A DNA stretch of 64,000 nucleotides. It comes from Lachnospiraceae bacterium. GTDB lineage: Bacteria; Bacillota; Clostridia; Lachnospirales; Lachnospiraceae. Position numbers and translations under genes: made by a program. Position 1 is the first letter of the stretch, and each line of letters begins with the position of its first letter. Positions 36,789 through 45,744 of the stretch are shown piece by piece. A model generated the notes under the pieces. That model was not told the DNA's origin. It saw only the letters and a list, made by a program, of their open reading frames with translations, and ran no database searches. The stretch lies in the NCBI GenBank assembly GCA_017453065.1, contig JAFTKW010000019.1, positions 175,577-239,576 of the forward strand, written 5' to 3'.

Positions 36789-36845
36789 TAATAGAATAGT
36801 AAATAGTACTTATGAAAAAAAGCCTAGAGAAAGAGGAAATGAGAT

Positions 36846-38513
36846 ATGAGAAGTGATTCTGTTAAAACAGGAACGGCGCAAGCTCCTCACAGAAGCTTGT
36901 TTAATGCATTGGGATATACGGAGGAAGAAAGAAGACGTCCTCTGATTGGTATCGTCAGCTCTTACAATGAAATTGTACCAGGACATATGAATCTAGACAA
37001 AATCGTAGATGCTGTCAAAATGGGAGTTGCTATGGCAGGTGGTACGCCTGTCGTGTTCCCAGCAATCGCAGTATGCGATGGTATTGCAATGGGACACGTT
37101 GGAATGAAATATTCCTTAGTTACCAGAGATTTGATTGCAGATAGCACAGAGTGTATGGCTATGGCGCACGGTTTTGATGGATTGGTGTGCGTACCTAACT
37201 GTGACAAAAACGTTCCAGGCCTGTTAATGGCTGCTGCGAGACTGAATATACCAACCATCTTCGTTTCGGGTGGTCCTATGCTTGCTGGGCGTATCAATGG
37301 ACAGAAGACAAGTCTTTCCTCCATGTTTGAGGCTGTAGGAAGCGTTGCTGCGGGTACCATGTCTATGGAACAGCTTTGTGAATTTGAAGAAAAGGCATGC
37401 CCAACCTGCGGCTCTTGCTCTGGTATGTATACAGCCAATTCAATGAACTGTTTGACAGAAGCTCTTGGAATGGGCCTTAAAGGAAATGGTACTATTCCAG
37501 CTGTTTATTCTGAAAGAATCAGACTTGCAAAGCATGCAGGTATGAAGATTATGGAGTTAGTGGAAAAAGACATCAAACCTAGAGATATTATGACTGAAAA
37601 GGCATTTTTGAATGCCCTTACTGTAGATATGGCGCTTGGATGTTCCACAAACTCTATGCTCCATCTTCCAGCTATTGCTCATGAAGCTGGAGTAGATTTG
37701 AATTTAGATGTTGCCAACGATCTTTCTGCAAAGACACCGAACCTTTGTCATTTGGCCCCAGCGGGACATACTTATATGGAAGACTTAAATGAAGCTGGTG
37801 GTGTATATGCTGTTATGAAAGAGTTGACCAAATTAAATCTGCTTCATACAGATTTGATAACAGTAACTGGACAGACTGTTGGTGAAAACATAGAGGGTGC
37901 AGTAAATCGAAATCCAGAAGTCATCAGACCAGTTGAGAATCCATATTCTACCACAGGTGGAATTGCTGTACTCAAAGGAAATTTGGCGCCAGACTCGGGT
38001 GTGGTGAAACGCTCTGCGGTAGTTCCTGAAATGATGGTACATGAAGGCCCTGCCAGAGTATTTGATTGCGAAGAAGATGCGATTGCTGCAATTAAGGGTG
38101 GTAAAATTGTGGCAGGCGATGTGGTTGTAATTCGCTATGAAGGACCAAAAGGTGGACCAGGTATGAGAGAGATGTTGAATCCTACTTCCGCCATTGCAGG
38201 TATGGGTCTAGGCTCCAGTGTAGCACTGATCACAGATGGACGTTTCTCTGGTGCTTCCAGAGGTGCATCCATAGGACATGTTTCTCCAGAAGCGGCAGTG
38301 GGTGGCCCAATTGCCCTTGTGGAAGAGGGAGATATTATCAGCATTAATATTCCTGAAAACACATTAAATGTAAAGGTTTCTGATGAAGAGATGGCCAAAC
38401 GTAGAGAAGCATGGGTTCCAAGGGAACCAAAGGTGACAACAGGATATCTGGCTAGATATCGCGAACTGGTGACCAGCGGAAATAGAGGTGCTATCTTAGA
38501 GATTCAGAAATAA
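36846..38513 (+). CDS. ilvD: Dihydroxy-acid dehydratase
   Basis: [Fe-S]-dependent dehydratase of isoleucine, valine and leucine synthesis. Cluster cysteines lie in [10 protein letters not shown] and [30 protein letters not shown] and [10 protein letters not shown] near the C-terminus are typical. At 555 residues it is full length. It follows leuB by 57 nt and is joined to ilvB by a 15-nt gap. Confidence 0.97.
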   Translation: MRSDSVKTGTAQAPHRSLFNALGYTEEERRRPLIGIVSSYNEIVPGHMNLDKIVDAVKMGVAMAGGTPVVFPAIAVCDGIAMGHVGMKYSLVTRDLIADSTECMAMAHGFDGLVCVPNCDKNVPGLLMAAARLNIPTIFVSGGPMLAGRINGQKTSLSSMFEAVGSVAAGTMSMEQLCEFEEKACPTCGSCSGMYTANSMNCLTEALGMGLKGNGTIPAVYSERIRLAKHAGMKIMELVEKDIKPRDIMTEKAFLNALTVDMALGCSTNSMLHLPAIAHEAGVDLNLDVANDLSAKTPNLCHLAPAGHTYMEDLNEAGGVYAVMKELTKLNLLHTDLITVTGQTVGENIEGAVNRNPEVIRPVENPYSTTGGIAVLKGNLAPDSGVVKRSAVVPEMMVHEGPARVFDCEEDAIAAIKGGKIVAGDVVVIRYEGPKGGPGMREMLNPTSAIAGMGLGSSVALITDGRFSGASRGASIGHVSPEAAVGGPIALVEEGDIISINIPENTLNVKVSDEEMAKRREAWVPREPKVTTGYLARYRELVTSGNRGAILEIQK

Positions 38514-38528
38514 AGCGGAGGATACAAA

Positions 38529-40214
38529 ATGCAGTTAACAGGTGCAGAAATAGTAATAGAATGTCTGAAAGAGCAGGGAGTTGACACTGTGTTTGGATAC
38601 CCAGGAGGTACGATTTTAAATGTGTACGATGCTCTTTACAAACATAGTAGTGAAATTAAACATATTTTAACCTCCCATGAGCAGGGGGCATCTCATGCGG
38701 CTGACGGTTACGCCAGAGCAACTGGCAAAGTTGGTGTTTGTCTTGCAACCAGTGGACCTGGTGCGACCAACTTGGTAACTGGTATTGCAACAGCATATAT
38801 GGATTCCGTTCCTATGGTTGCGATTACAGCCAATGTAAATCTGCCTCTTTTGGGAAAAGATTCCTTTCAGGAAATTGACATAGCTGGTGTGACTATGCCA
38901 ATCACTAAACATAATTACATCGTAAAGGATGTATCTATTTTGGCTGATACCATTCGTAAAGCCTTCCAGATTGCGAAGACAGGTCGTCCTGGTCCAGTTT
39001 TAGTGGATATCACGAAGGATGTAACAGCCAATGTATGTGAATATAATCCTGTAGAGCCAGAGGAAATCGTTCAGCTGGGCAGATATACAGATGAAGACAT
39101 TGAAGCGGCACTGAAATTACTGGGAAAAGCAAAGAAACCATTTATATATTTGGGTGGTGGCGCAGTAATTGCTGGTGCGGCAGAGGAAGTGGCAGAGTTT
39201 GCAGATCTGATTGATGCTCCCGTTTGTGATACTTTGATGGGAAAAGGCGTTATGAATGGCAGAAGCGAGCGTTACACTGGCATGATTGGTATGCATGGAA
39301 CCAAAACATCAAATTTTGGCGTTAGTGAGTGTGATTTGCTGATTGCTCTTGGAGCAAGATTCTCAGATCGAGTAATTGGCAATCCAAAGACGTTTGCAAA
39401 GAATGCAAAGATTTTACATATTGATATTGATGCAGCGGAAATTGGAAAAAACATCAAGGCGGATGTGTCCGTGGTTGGTGATTTGAAAGATATTCTTATG
39501 CAGTTAAATAGCAAATTAGAAAAACAAAATCACAATGAGTGGATGGAGCACATCAAAGAATTAAAAGCGAAATATCCACTGAAATATGATAATACTGTGT
39601 TGTCTTGCCCATTTGTCATGGAGGAGATAGACAGAGTAACCAAAGGGGAGGCAATTATTACTACAGATGTAGGTCAGCATCAAATGTGGGCAGCGCAGTA
39701 TTATAAGTACAGTAAGCCTCGTACCTTCCTTTCCTCAGGCGGCCTTGGAACCATGGGTTACGGCCTTGGTGCATGTATTGGTGCTAAGATGGGTCAACCA
39801 GACAAAATATGTATCAATATCGCAGGAGATGGATGCTTTAGAATGAATATGAATGAACTTGCGACAGCAAGTAGATATAACATTCCTATTATTCAGGTGG
39901 TAATCAACAACCACGTGCTTGGCATGGTGCGTCAATGGCAGACTTTGTTCTATGATCACAGATATTCTCAGACTGTACTTAATGATATGGTTGATTTCTG
40001 TAAGGTTGCAGAGGGCTTGGGATGTATGGCGATTCGCGTAACTACCAAGGATGAAGTGGCACCTGCTATTGAAAAGGCTCTTATGGCAGGAAGACCAGTT
40101 GTTATAGAATGTGTTATTCCTGAGGATGACAAAGTATTTCCAATGGTACCAGCGGGTGCTCCTATCAGCGATGCATTTGATGGAGATGATTTGGCACAAA
40201 GAGAGGCAAAGTAG
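38529..40214 (+). CDS. ilvB: Acetolactate synthase large subunit
   Basis: TPP-dependent enzyme condensing pyruvate with pyruvate or 2-ketobutyrate. GYPGGTILNVYDAL near residues 23-36, the catalytic Glu region LTSHEQGASHAADGYAR, the FAD-binding middle domain and the TPP motif GDGCFRMNMNELATA are all present. The biosynthetic form usually needs the small subunit IlvN; none follows here, nor is ilvC present. 561 residues. Confidence 0.95.
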   Translation: MQLTGAEIVIECLKEQGVDTVFGYPGGTILNVYDALYKHSSEIKHILTSHEQGASHAADGYARATGKVGVCLATSGPGATNLVTGIATAYMDSVPMVAITANVNLPLLGKDSFQEIDIAGVTMPITKHNYIVKDVSILADTIRKAFQIAKTGRPGPVLVDITKDVTANVCEYNPVEPEEIVQLGRYTDEDIEAALKLLGKAKKPFIYLGGGAVIAGAAEEVAEFADLIDAPVCDTLMGKGVMNGRSERYTGMIGMHGTKTSNFGVSECDLLIALGARFSDRVIGNPKTFAKNAKILHIDIDAAEIGKNIKADVSVVGDLKDILMQLNSKLEKQNHNEWMEHIKELKAKYPLKYDNTVLSCPFVMEEIDRVTKGEAIITTDVGQHQMWAAQYYKYSKPRTFLSSGGLGTMGYGLGACIGAKMGQPDKICINIAGDGCFRMNMNELATASRYNIPIIQVVINNHVLGMVRQWQTLFYDHRYSQTVLNDMVDFCKVAEGLGCMAIRVTTKDEVAPAIEKALMAGRPVVIECVIPEDDKVFPMVPAGAPISDAFDGDDLAQREAK

Positions 40215-40232
40215 TGTAAAGAGGAGAAGTCT

Positions 40233-41630
40233 ATGGCTAAATCCTGTAAGAGGTTTTTGTTTCTGCTACTGTTAATGGTTTTGCTAGTTTTGGTCGGATA
40301 CCTTGGACTTGGAATATTATATAGTGGCCACTTTACCAGGGGAACTTGGATAAATGGTATTTACTGTACAGGCAAAACAGTAGAAGAAGTTAATTTGCTT
40401 CTCATTGAGCAGACTCAAATACCCAACTTTGTGATAATTGATGACAATGATAAAACATACGAGATCTCCTTAGAGGAGGTCTCTTGTGTTATTGACTATA
40501 CAAGTCAATTATATAGAGTGATGTACTCTCAAAACCCGTTTCGCTGGATAGGTAATGATACAAATGACAGAAAACTTTCCATAGAACCACATATTCTCTT
40601 TGATGAAAAAATGTTGTTTCAAGCAGTTCGCAAATCATTTCCCTTTGTAGTGGCATCCTTGAAGGAACATGACCTAAAAATTTATAAAGATGAAAATGGA
40701 TATCAGCTATACAACGGGATGGAACATGTTTTAAATGAAGAGAAGACCTGTCAATTGGTTTTACAAAAATTGGAAGAACGGATATATAGCCTTCATCTGG
40801 GTGAAGCGCAGTGTTATACAGATTTGCCCTTGACTGTAGATATGGCAGAGACACTGCTTTTATATGAGCAGGTGACTGATTTCCAGCAGTGCAACATAGT
40901 CTATGATATGGAAGAGGAAATGATTGCTCTGACTCCAGCCATTGTTGCGGAATGGATATTGGTGAACGAAAATGGAGAGTTTGTGCTTGATGCATGGGGA
41001 CATTTGATGCTTCGGGATGGTGCCATAGAAGAGTTTGTAAATTGGTTGGCAGATGAATATGATTCTGTAGGCAAAGCCAGAACTTTTACTGCAACAAACG
41101 GAAAAGAGGTTGTGGTCGAAGGTGGCATTTATGGAAACGAAATCAATCGTAAAAAAGAGATTGCTTATTTGAAAGAAGCTTTTCTTGCAAAAGCAGATGA
41201 AATTAGAATTCCAACTTATTCACAAAAGGCCTTACATAGAGGAAAGAATGATATAGGTGATACATATATTGAAATTGATATGACAGATCAAAAAATGTAT
41301 TACTATCAAGATGGAGAACTTCTGATTGAGACCGATGTGGTGACGGGCAATATGAAGCGCAAAGATGCTACCCCTAGTGGCGTGAATTATGTTTATGCGA
41401 AACAGCGAAATAGAACGCTTAAAGGAGAAGATTATGCATCCTTTGTTAAGTATTGGATGCCAGTAAAAGGAAGCATCGGAATACACGATGCTTCATGGCG
41501 TAAAAATTTTGGCGGTGACATATATTTAACAAAAGGTTCTCATGGATGTATTAATACACCGTCAGAAGTGATGAAAGAATTGTACAATTTGGTAGAAAAA
41601 GGGACTCCAGTCGTTATGTTTTACTCCTAA
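40233..41630 (+). CDS. L,D-transpeptidase (YkuD family) with PG-binding domain
   Basis: Forms 3-3 cross-links in peptidoglycan or attaches proteins to it. One N-terminal membrane span (about residues 8-30) is followed by a repeated peptidoglycan-binding region of the kind found before YkuD domains, and the catalytic domain from about 345. The active-site motif SHGCINTPSEV has the nucleophile Cys439, with the conserved HDASWR upstream. It lies 18 nt after ilvB, but a functional link to branched-chain synthesis is not expected. Confidence 0.93.
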   Translation: MAKSCKRFLFLLLLMVLLVLVGYLGLGILYSGHFTRGTWINGIYCTGKTVEEVNLLLIEQTQIPNFVIIDDNDKTYEISLEEVSCVIDYTSQLYRVMYSQNPFRWIGNDTNDRKLSIEPHILFDEKMLFQAVRKSFPFVVASLKEHDLKIYKDENGYQLYNGMEHVLNEEKTCQLVLQKLEERIYSLHLGEAQCYTDLPLTVDMAETLLLYEQVTDFQQCNIVYDMEEEMIALTPAIVAEWILVNENGEFVLDAWGHLMLRDGAIEEFVNWLADEYDSVGKARTFTATNGKEVVVEGGIYGNEINRKKEIAYLKEAFLAKADEIRIPTYSQKALHRGKNDIGDTYIEIDMTDQKMYYYQDGELLIETDVVTGNMKRKDATPSGVNYVYAKQRNRTLKGEDYASFVKYWMPVKGSIGIHDASWRKNFGGDIYLTKGSHGCINTPSEVMKELYNLVEKGTPVVMFYS

Positions 41631-41662
41631 ATCACGAAATTGAAAATTATTTAACAATGTAA

Positions 41663-41691
41663 TTGACTAAAGCATTAACGTGGTGTACAAT
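41663..41691 (+). promoter_or_regulatory. Sigma-A promoter of serC-serA
   Basis: TTGACT (41663-41668), 17 nt, TACAAT (41686-41691), about 54 nt before the serC start. Confidence 0.7.
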
Positions 41692-41745
41692 GGCATAAAT
41701 ATTTAAATTGCATACAATGATACATATAAGAGGAGGATTATGAGA

Positions 41746-42828
41746 ATGGCTAGAGTTTATAACTTTTCTGCAGGTCCAGCAGTATTACCTGAAGAAGTGT
41801 TAATGGAAGCTGCAGCGGAGATGATGGATTACAATGGAACAGGAATGTCTGTAATGGAGATGAGCCATCGTTCCAAAGCTTATCAGCAGATTATTGATGA
41901 GGCTGAGGCAGATTTGAGAGATTTGCTTAACATTCCGGACAATTACAAAGTTTTATTTTTGCAGGGTGGGGCAAGTCAGCAGTTTGCAATGATTCCTATG
42001 AACCTGATGAAAAACAAAGTGGCGGACTATATTGTAACAGGTCAGTGGGCGAAAAAAGCTTATCAGGAAGCTGCAAAATATGGTAAGGCAAATAAAATTG
42101 CATCCAGTGAGGACAAGACATTCTCCTATATTCCAGATTGTTCTGATCTGCCAATCAGTGATGATGCAGATTATGTATATATTTGCGAAAACAATACAAT
42201 CTATGGCACAAAGTTTAAAACACTTCCAAACACAAAGGGCAAGACTTTGGTTGCAGATGTTTCATCCTGTTTCCTTTCTGAGCCAATGGATGTTGAGAAA
42301 TACGGCTTGATTTATGGTGGTGTTCAGAAGAATATTGGACCAGCAGGTGTTGTAATTGCAATTATCAGAGAAGATTTGATTACAGAAGATGTGCTTCCAG
42401 GCACACCAACCATGCTTCAGTACAAGATTCATGCTGACAATGGTTCTATGTACAATACACCTCCAGCTTATGGTATTTATATTTGCGGCAAAGTATTCAA
42501 ATGGTTGAAAAAACAGGGTGGTCTTGCTGCCATGAAAGAATACAATGAAAAGAAAGCAAAAGTGCTTTACGATTTTCTGGATTCCAGCAAGTTGTTTAAG
42601 GGTACAGTTGTAAAAGAAGATCGTTCCCTTATGAATGTTCCTTTTGTAACAGGAGACGAAGAATTGGATGCGAAATTTGTAAAGGAAGCTGCAGCAGCTG
42701 GATTTGTGAACCTGAAAGGTCACAGATCTGTTGGTGGAATGAGAGCAAGTATTTACAATGCAATGCCAATCGAGGGTGTTGAGAAATTAGTTGAATTTAT
42801 GAGACAGTTTGAAGCGCAGAACGCTTAA
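41746..42828 (+). CDS. serC: Phosphoserine aminotransferase
   Basis: PLP enzyme making phosphoserine from 3-phosphohydroxypyruvate. The start MARVYNFSAGPAVLPEEVL is diagnostic, the PLP Lys lies in YGGVQKNIGPAG near residue 190, and the end has GGMRASIYNA. ATG 41746 is chosen as it lies 9 nt from AGGAGG; ATG 41740 is too close. 360 residues. Confidence 0.96.
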   Translation: MARVYNFSAGPAVLPEEVLMEAAAEMMDYNGTGMSVMEMSHRSKAYQQIIDEAEADLRDLLNIPDNYKVLFLQGGASQQFAMIPMNLMKNKVADYIVTGQWAKKAYQEAAKYGKANKIASSEDKTFSYIPDCSDLPISDDADYVYICENNTIYGTKFKTLPNTKGKTLVADVSSCFLSEPMDVEKYGLIYGGVQKNIGPAGVVIAIIREDLITEDVLPGTPTMLQYKIHADNGSMYNTPPAYGIYICGKVFKWLKKQGGLAAMKEYNEKKAKVLYDFLDSSKLFKGTVVKEDRSLMNVPFVTGDEELDAKFVKEAAAAGFVNLKGHRSVGGMRASIYNAMPIEGVEKLVEFMRQFEAQNA

Positions 42829-42849
42829 AATAATAAGGGGAGTTTGTTT

Positions 42850-44013
42850 ATGTTTAAATATCATTGTTTAAATCCAATTTCCAAAATTGGTTTGGAAAAA
42901 TTCACAGACAATTATGTGGCTACTTCTGATTTAAGTGCCGCAGACGGTGTGCTTGTTAGAAGTGCATCCATGCATGAAATGGAGTTGCCAGAAAATCTTT
43001 TGGCAGTTGCCAGAGCTGGTGCTGGCGTAAATAATATTCCATTGGACAAATGTGCAGAAAAGGGTGTTGTTGTATTTAATACACCTGGTGCCAATGCCAA
43101 TGGCGTAAAAGAACTTGTTCTTGCAGGTATGCTTCTCGCAGCCAGAGATGTAGTTGGCGGTATCAACTGGGTTATGGCCAATACAGAAGATGAAGCCATT
43201 GCTAAAACAGCAGAAAAAGAAAAGAAAAACTTTGCTGGTACAGAACTTTATGGCAAAAAATTAGGTGTAATCGGTCTTGGAGCAATTGGTATTAAGGTTG
43301 CCAATGCCGCGGTTCATCTTGGTATGGAGGTATATGGTTACGATCCATATCTTTCTGTAGATGCTGCATGGTCTCTTTCCAGAGATGTAAAACATGTACT
43401 TAATGTAGAAGATATCTATAGAAGCTGTGACTACATAACCATTCATGTGCCTCTTTTGGATAGCACAAAGGGTATGATTAATAAGTCCAGTATCGATATG
43501 ATGAAGGATGGAGTAGTCATTCTTAACTTTGCAAGAGATTTGCTTGCAAACGAAACAGATGTCATTGCTGCACTTGAGAGCGGTAAGGTTAGCAAATATG
43601 TTACTGATTTCCCAAATGCTACTACAGCTGGTGTAAAGGGTTGTATCGTAATTCCTCATCTCGGCGCTTCTACAGAGGAATCAGAAGATAACTGTGCTAA
43701 GATGGCTGTAAAAGAGATGATGAATTACTTAGAGCATGGCAACATCATGAACAGTGTGAACTATCCAAATTGTGATATGGGCGTTTGTACTCAGGTGGGT
43801 CGTGTTGCAATTTTCCACAAGAACATTGCAAATATGATTACAAAGTTTACAGGTTGCTTTGGTCAAGCGAACATCAATATCAACAATATGATGAATAAGT
43901 CCAGAGGTGAGTATGCTTACACAATGATGGACATTGATTCCCCAGCGACTGCAGAGATTATAGAGTCTTTGGCAGCGATTGAGGGTGTATACAGAGTAAG
44001 AGTTGTAAAATAA
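42850..44013 (+). CDS. serA: D-3-phosphoglycerate dehydrogenase
   Basis: First step of serine synthesis, NAD-dependent. ARAGAGVNNIPLDKC, the GLGAIGIKVANAA nucleotide-binding loop and the HLGASTEESEDNCA block carry the catalytic residues. The end (GEYAYTMMDIDSPAT) is an ACT domain that may sense serine. ATG 42850 lies 7 nt from GGGGAG; TTG 42844 is rejected. 387 residues. Only serB is missing from a full pathway. Confidence 0.95.
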   Translation: MFKYHCLNPISKIGLEKFTDNYVATSDLSAADGVLVRSASMHEMELPENLLAVARAGAGVNNIPLDKCAEKGVVVFNTPGANANGVKELVLAGMLLAARDVVGGINWVMANTEDEAIAKTAEKEKKNFAGTELYGKKLGVIGLGAIGIKVANAAVHLGMEVYGYDPYLSVDAAWSLSRDVKHVLNVEDIYRSCDYITIHVPLLDSTKGMINKSSIDMMKDGVVILNFARDLLANETDVIAALESGKVSKYVTDFPNATTAGVKGCIVIPHLGASTEESEDNCAKMAVKEMMNYLEHGNIMNSVNYPNCDMGVCTQVGRVAIFHKNIANMITKFTGCFGQANININNMMNKSRGEYAYTMMDIDSPATAEIIESLAAIEGVYRVRVVK

Positions 44014-44021
44014 AGTTTAAA

Positions 44022-44054
44022 AAAAGAAGTGTCTGAGTTACAGACACTTCTTTT
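44022..44054. terminator. Bidirectional terminator after serA
   Basis: AAAAGAAGTGTCTG (44022-44035) and CAGACACTTCTTTT (44041-44054) form a perfect 14-bp stem with a 5-nt loop, with T runs on both strands. Confidence 0.92.
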
Positions 44055-44063
44055 AATATACCG

Positions 44064-44339
44064 TTATTTGAAAAGGATAGGGTTGACGCCATCTCCTAAA
44101 TCGGCTAAATCGGCCTTTAGTTTTTCATTGGACAAAACAGCAGCTTCACTGGACAAATCCATGTATAGAATAAAGACTTCTTCTAGAGTCATATTCTTTT
44201 CTTTGGCAATTTCCTCCATGATGGGTTTTAATTTTTCTAACTGATATGAAACCTGAACTTTTTGGGGGTCTATATCTGCCAATGTGGTCTCGGCATAAGC
44301 ACTGATGCGCTCCAATATTTCTCTTTGTTCTGGGGTCAT
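44064..44339 (-). CDS. Small unrecognised helical protein
   Basis: 91 residues beginning MTPEQREILERISAYAETTL. It reads as helical and acidic, without Cys, signal peptide or membrane span. I cannot name a family. The ATG has GGAAGGTGAT upstream and the stop is next to the bidirectional terminator, both features of a real gene. Confidence 0.7.
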   Translation of the reverse strand: MTPEQREILERISAYAETTLADIDPQKVQVSYQLEKLKPIMEEIAKEKNMTLEEVFILYMDLSSEAAVLSNEKLKADLADLGDGVNPILFK

Positions 44340-44390
44340 GGTTAATCACCTTCCTTGTCTTTTCATTAGGTTTATTTTAACACCACATGC

Positions 44391-44419
44391 TTGAGATGTA
44401 TAGGGATTTTTGGTACAAT
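44391..44419 (+). promoter_or_regulatory. Sigma-A promoter of the DUF1015 gene
   Basis: TTGAGA (44391-44396), 17 nt, TACAAT (44414-44419), 29 nt before the start codon. Confidence 0.7.
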
Positions 44420-44448
44420 TATTTTAGGAATTTTTCGAGGAGGAAGTT

Positions 44449-45693
44449 ATGACAGATATTAGACCTTTCAAAGCATTCAGACCAATTAAGGAACATGCAC
44501 ATCAGATTGCTGCGCTGCCTTATGATGTATACAACAGACAGGAAGCGAAAGCGATTGTAAATCAAAATCCACTTTCTTTTTTGGCCATTGATAGAGCAGA
44601 AACTGCCTTTGGAGAGGATGTAGATACTTATGCCGACCAAGTTTATGCAAAGGCAAAAGAACTTTTGGATCAAAGAACGAAAGAGGGCTATTTTGTACAG
44701 GATATAGAGGCTTGTTATTACCTTTATGAACTTTCCATGGATGGAAGAAGTCAAATGGGAATTGTTGGCTGTGCATCTATCGATGATTATTTGAACAATG
44801 TAATTAAGAAACATGAAAATACAAGAGCGGACAAAGAGTTAGATCGTATCCGACATGTGGATACCTGTGATGCACAGACAGGTCCAATCTTTCTGGCATA
44901 TAGAGAACAAGAAGAGTTAAAACAATTAAAGCGTGGATGGGTGCAGACGCATACTCCTGAAGTTGATTTTGTGTCAGAAGACGGCGTTGGACATCGCATT
45001 TGGAAGATTGATGACCCGGAGGTAATTGCTCAATTCAAGGCTGTTATGTCTAACCTTCCAGGGGTGTATATCGCTGACGGACATCATCGCTGTGCTTCTG
45101 CTGTGAGAGTAGGAATCATGCGTAGAGAGCAAGAAGCAAATTACACAGGGGAAGAGGAGTTTAACTTCTTTTTGTCAGTTTTGTTCCCTGATGAAGAATT
45201 GATGATTATGGACTACAATCGTGTAGTGAAAGATTTAAATGGATATACTGAAGAAGAATTCTTAGAAAAGGTATCTAAACAATTTGAAGTCACCAAGCTT
45301 GGTGCATATCCAGTAAAGCCAAACTGTAAAGGACAGTTTGGCATGTACCTAGGGGGAGAGTGGTATGTTCTTGTGGCAAAGCCGGAAATCCAATCCAAAG
45401 ATCCAGTAAAAGGTTTGGATGTGTCTGTTTTGCAGGACAATCTTCTCGCACCTATCTTGGGCATTCAGGATCCAAAGACTGACAAACGTATAGATTTTGT
45501 TGGTGGTATTCGCGGACTACAGGAATTGGAACGAAGGGCTAACAGCGATATGAAGGTTGCTTTTTCTATGTATCCAACATCCATTGCTGAACTCTTTTCA
45601 GTGGCAGATGCTGGGCTTTTGATGCCACCGAAATCGACCTGGTTTGAACCAAAACTTAGAAGCGGTTTTTTTGTTCACAAGCTTACAGATTAA
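44449..45693 (+). CDS. DUF1015-family protein
   Basis: A 414-residue protein starting DIRPFKAFRPIKEHAHQIAA, with PYDVY, the DGHHR block (in YIADGHHRCASAVR near residues 205-218) and the late VGGIRGL stretch that define DUF1015. Biochemical function is not established to my knowledge. In Clostridia this gene often follows serC-serA, as here, which points towards serine or SerA-related metabolism (inference from context). It has its own promoter. Confidence 0.9.
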   Translation: MTDIRPFKAFRPIKEHAHQIAALPYDVYNRQEAKAIVNQNPLSFLAIDRAETAFGEDVDTYADQVYAKAKELLDQRTKEGYFVQDIEACYYLYELSMDGRSQMGIVGCASIDDYLNNVIKKHENTRADKELDRIRHVDTCDAQTGPIFLAYREQEELKQLKRGWVQTHTPEVDFVSEDGVGHRIWKIDDPEVIAQFKAVMSNLPGVYIADGHHRCASAVRVGIMRREQEANYTGEEEFNFFLSVLFPDEELMIMDYNRVVKDLNGYTEEEFLEKVSKQFEVTKLGAYPVKPNCKGQFGMYLGGEWYVLVAKPEIQSKDPVKGLDVSVLQDNLLAPILGIQDPKTDKRIDFVGGIRGLQELERRANSDMKVAFSMYPTSIAELFSVADAGLLMPPKSTWFEPKLRSGFFVHKLTD

Positions 45694-45744
45694 TGCTTGA
45701 ATTGACAGATAAAGTAAACCATATAAACTTACGGAGGAATGATG

